6,626 bases of DNA from Verrucomicrobiota bacterium (GTDB lineage: Bacteria; Verrucomicrobiota; Verrucomicrobiia; Opitutales; Oceanipulchritudinaceae). Position numbers and translations under genes: made by a program. How positions within the stretch are numbered: position 1 is the stretch's first letter; each line of letters begins with the position of its first letter. Shown piece after piece: positions 5,033-6,626 of this stretch. The stretch spans positions 1 to 6,626 of the forward strand of contig JAAAOD010000140.1 of NCBI GenBank assembly GCA_009908535.1, in the 5' to 3' direction. A model generated the notes under the pieces. It saw only the letters and a program-made list of their open reading frames with translations, was not told where the DNA came from and searched no databases.

Positions 5033-6501
5033 GACGCGGTTGATCGGTTCTGAATAAAAGCTCCAAGGATAAACGTGCACAGGGTTCCGATGACAATGAG
5101 CCATGTCCATCCAAGCGAAATGACTTCGGTTTTGATGAGGATAAGCAGGGCCGTGGTCAGCGCCACACTCACGGCGACGCCCCGGAGATTGCCTTTATCC
5201 GATCCCCGCGTCCGCGTCAGCAGGCCCAGTAAAAACATCCCCAGTAAAGCACCGTAGGTAAGGCTGCTCATCTGGAATGCCAACCACAGGAAGCTCTCCC
5301 CGGTCTGCTGTAAAATAACGGCGATAAGCCCCAGGATGGCGGCGAAGGCAGCCGTCATCCATCGGCTCAGGGCGAGCGAACTCCCGTTGTTTTTCAGCTT
5401 TTTCTGCAGCGGCCTGACCAAATCATGAATACCGGAAGAGCTGAGGGCGGCCATGGCCGAGTCAAGGCTGGACATGGCCGCGGCGAGAACGCCGGCGAGC
5501 AGGAGCCCCCGCAGGCCCGCCGGGGCGAGGTCCGCGATGAAGGTGGGAAACGCTTGGTCGCTCCTTTCCAGCGTGCTCAACACGCCGCCGTCAGGCGTAT
5601 GCGAATACGCGAACAGGGCGGTCCCCAACATGAGAAACAAGGCGGCAATAGGAACGGCGATAAAACCGCTCAGGATAAGGCTTCGTTGGGCTTGTTTGGC
5701 GCTGCGTGACGTCAACAGGCGCTGGGTCAGATCCTGATCCGTGCCGAGGGCGGCGGTCGTCTGAATAAAGCCGAAAAGCACAGCCAGCCACAGCACATTG
5801 GCATCGGAAAACCACGCCGTCCACCCTGCGGCCTCTGGCGTCCAGCGGAAGAGGTCAAAGCGTCCGGCGGCCTCGCCGGCCTCCCGGATTTGCGTCCATC
5901 CCATTTCGCTGAGCAAGAACAAAGCGGCAAAGATTCCGGCCGAGATAAAGACAAGCGCCTGTATGCAATCCGTCCATACAACGGCCCGGATACCGCCAAG
6001 GCCGGTGTAGATCAGCGCCAGCACACAAAAACCGGGGATGCTGACCGACAGGGGAATCCCGAGGATGATGCTCAGGCCACTGGCGGCGATGAGCAGGCGG
6101 ACTCCGGAAGCGAGGAGCCGTGTCACCAGAAATAGCGCCGAGCCCGCCTTTTGGCTGTACGGTCCGAAACGTTGTCCGAGGTAGCCGTAGATCGTCACAC
6201 AGCCGGAATTATAAAATATGGATACAAATACATAAGCAACGAAGAAACGTGCCGCGATGGATCCAATACCGAACTGCAGGTAATTAAAATTCTCCGAAAA
6301 CCCGACCCCGGGAACGGCCAGAAAGGTCGCTGCGCTCACCTCGGTGGCAATCAGCGACCCCAACACCGCCCACCACGGCATTTGTCGCCCGCCAAGGAAA
6401 AAGTCGGTATCATCTTTGTCACGACGCCCGGCATACAACCCGATACCGATGATCGCGGCGAGGTAAACGGCGACGATGGCGGGATCAATCCAGCTAATCA
6501 T
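5029..6501 (-). CDS. Sodium:solute symporter (SSS family), putative glycan or amino-sugar importer
   Basis: The 490-residue protein shows about 13 hydrophobic segments (roughly 6-24, 42-64, 76-98, 119-145, 154-172, 176-198, 233-250, 274-300, 332-355, 382-400, 405-428, 438-457, 463-483), the number expected for SSS transporters. The family signature area is YTGLGGIRAVVWTDCIQA (165-182). Residues A52, V55 and S344-S345 align by eye with the Na2 sodium site of the Vibrio SGLT structure; this alignment is an inference. It is an inner-membrane protein that uses the sodium gradient. The start at 6501 places the first helix at the N-terminus as usual and lies inside the last codons of the upstream gene. 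Its stop overlaps the GH20 start (ATGA), so the two are probably translationally coupled. The pairing suggests import of an N-acetylhexosamine-containing sugar. Sialic acid and other sugar transporters of this family cannot be told apart here. Confidence 0.9.
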   Translation of the reverse strand: MISWIDPAIVAVYLAAIIGIGLYAGRRDKDDTDFFLGGRQMPWWAVLGSLIATEVSAATFLAVPGVGFSENFNYLQFGIGSIAARFFVAYVFVSIFYNSGCVTIYGYLGQRFGPYSQKAGSALFLVTRLLASGVRLLIAASGLSIILGIPLSVSIPGFCVLALIYTGLGGIRAVVWTDCIQALVFISAGIFAALFLLSEMGWTQIREAGEAAGRFDLFRWTPEAAGWTAWFSDANVLWLAVLFGFIQTTAALGTDQDLTQRLLTSRSAKQAQRSLILSGFIAVPIAALFLMLGTALFAYSHTPDGGVLSTLERSDQAFPTFIADLAPAGLRGLLLAGVLAAAMSSLDSAMAALSSSGIHDLVRPLQKKLKNNGSSLALSRWMTAAFAAILGLIAVILQQTGESFLWLAFQMSSLTYGALLGMFLLGLLTRTRGSDKGNLRGVAVSVALTTALLILIKTEVISLGWTWLIVIGTLCTFILGAFIQNRSTAS

Positions 6502-6625
6502 GGCGCATCTCGAGGCGTTTCAGGGTTTCGAGGACAATCGAGGCGTCCGGCGGCAGCGTCGCCCGCACTTCAAACAAGGCCCTGCAAACCGCTTCGTAGC
6601 CGGGATCCGGCTGACCCCGGGCCTC
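6494..6625 (-). CDS. C-terminal end of an unknown protein (cut by right window edge)
   Basis: On the minus strand an open frame enters from the right edge and ends at TAG 6496-6494. Its 43 residues include DPGYEAVCRALFEV and a final ETLKRLEMRHD, which looks like a soluble, helical C-terminus. It overlaps the symporter start by 8 bases, the spacing expected in a tight operon. The other minus-strand frame checked hits a stop quickly. The fragment is too short for me to name a family; by position it should belong to the same sugar-use operon. Confidence 0.6.
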   Translation of the reverse strand, partial: EARGQPDPGYEAVCRALFEVRATLPPDASIVLETLKRLEMRHD

Positions 6626-6626
6626 C

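Noticed and set aside
5033..5110. Longer GH20 start at 5110
   Set aside because: It would add 26 residues encoded inside the symporter gene that do not look like a GH20 N-terminus or a signal peptide. The ATG at 5032 gives an ATGA overlap and starts at the expected LIPRPRKIS segment.

Overview
The window is GC-rich bacterial DNA. It carries two gene-dense blocks that converge on a 715-base non-coding stretch (2680-3394). The organism is probably a Verrucomicrobiota member, perhaps Opitutae-like. The reasons are a signal-peptide-less GH20 glycosidase paired with a sodium:solute symporter, GC-rich codons, and an intergenic region full of short repeats of the 'gcgcaaagg' and 'gtagcgaacgagcga' kinds. 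This assignment is an inference from style, not from a marker gene.

Left block, plus strand (2-2679). A gene cut by the left edge encodes a large protein with the 'IPALGGK' segment that I associate with SEC-C-motif metal-binding proteins, then a proline-rich/acidic linker and an unrecognised C-terminal domain. A short-chain dehydrogenase/reductase (SDR) follows 32 bases later. Its catalytic residues are intact, but 36 codons of repeat sequence are inserted in frame between helix B and strand 3.

Middle (2680-3394). I see no convincing intact gene here. The same repeat unit found inside the SDR gene recurs three times, including an inverted pair. There are also a second GTAG-headed hairpin family, a block of 'ggcgcaaagg'-type repeats, a perfect 8-bp hairpin, and a short reading frame next to the end of the GH20 gene that may be a gene remnant.

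Right block, minus strand (6625 down to 3395). The C-terminal end of an unknown gene overlaps by 8 bases a 13-helix sodium:solute symporter, which overlaps by ATGA a GH20 beta-N-acetylhexosaminidase-like enzyme. This looks like one operon for taking up a glycan fragment and cleaving N-acetylhexosamine from it in the cytoplasm.

The most interesting signal is the repeat family. Each full unit is GTAG followed by a bulged hairpin (CGAACG / A / GC / GANA loop / GC / CGTTCG), the layout of REP elements mobilised by REP-associated tyrosine transposases (RAYTs). One intergenic copy keeps its stem by a compensatory base-pair swap, and two units in inverted orientation form a REPIN-like structure. Four units, two of them half units, lie in frame inside an apparently functional oxidoreductase gene and are translated as repeated V-A-N-E-R peptides. 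REP elements are normally extragenic, so this is a possible case of a REP array used as protein-coding sequence.
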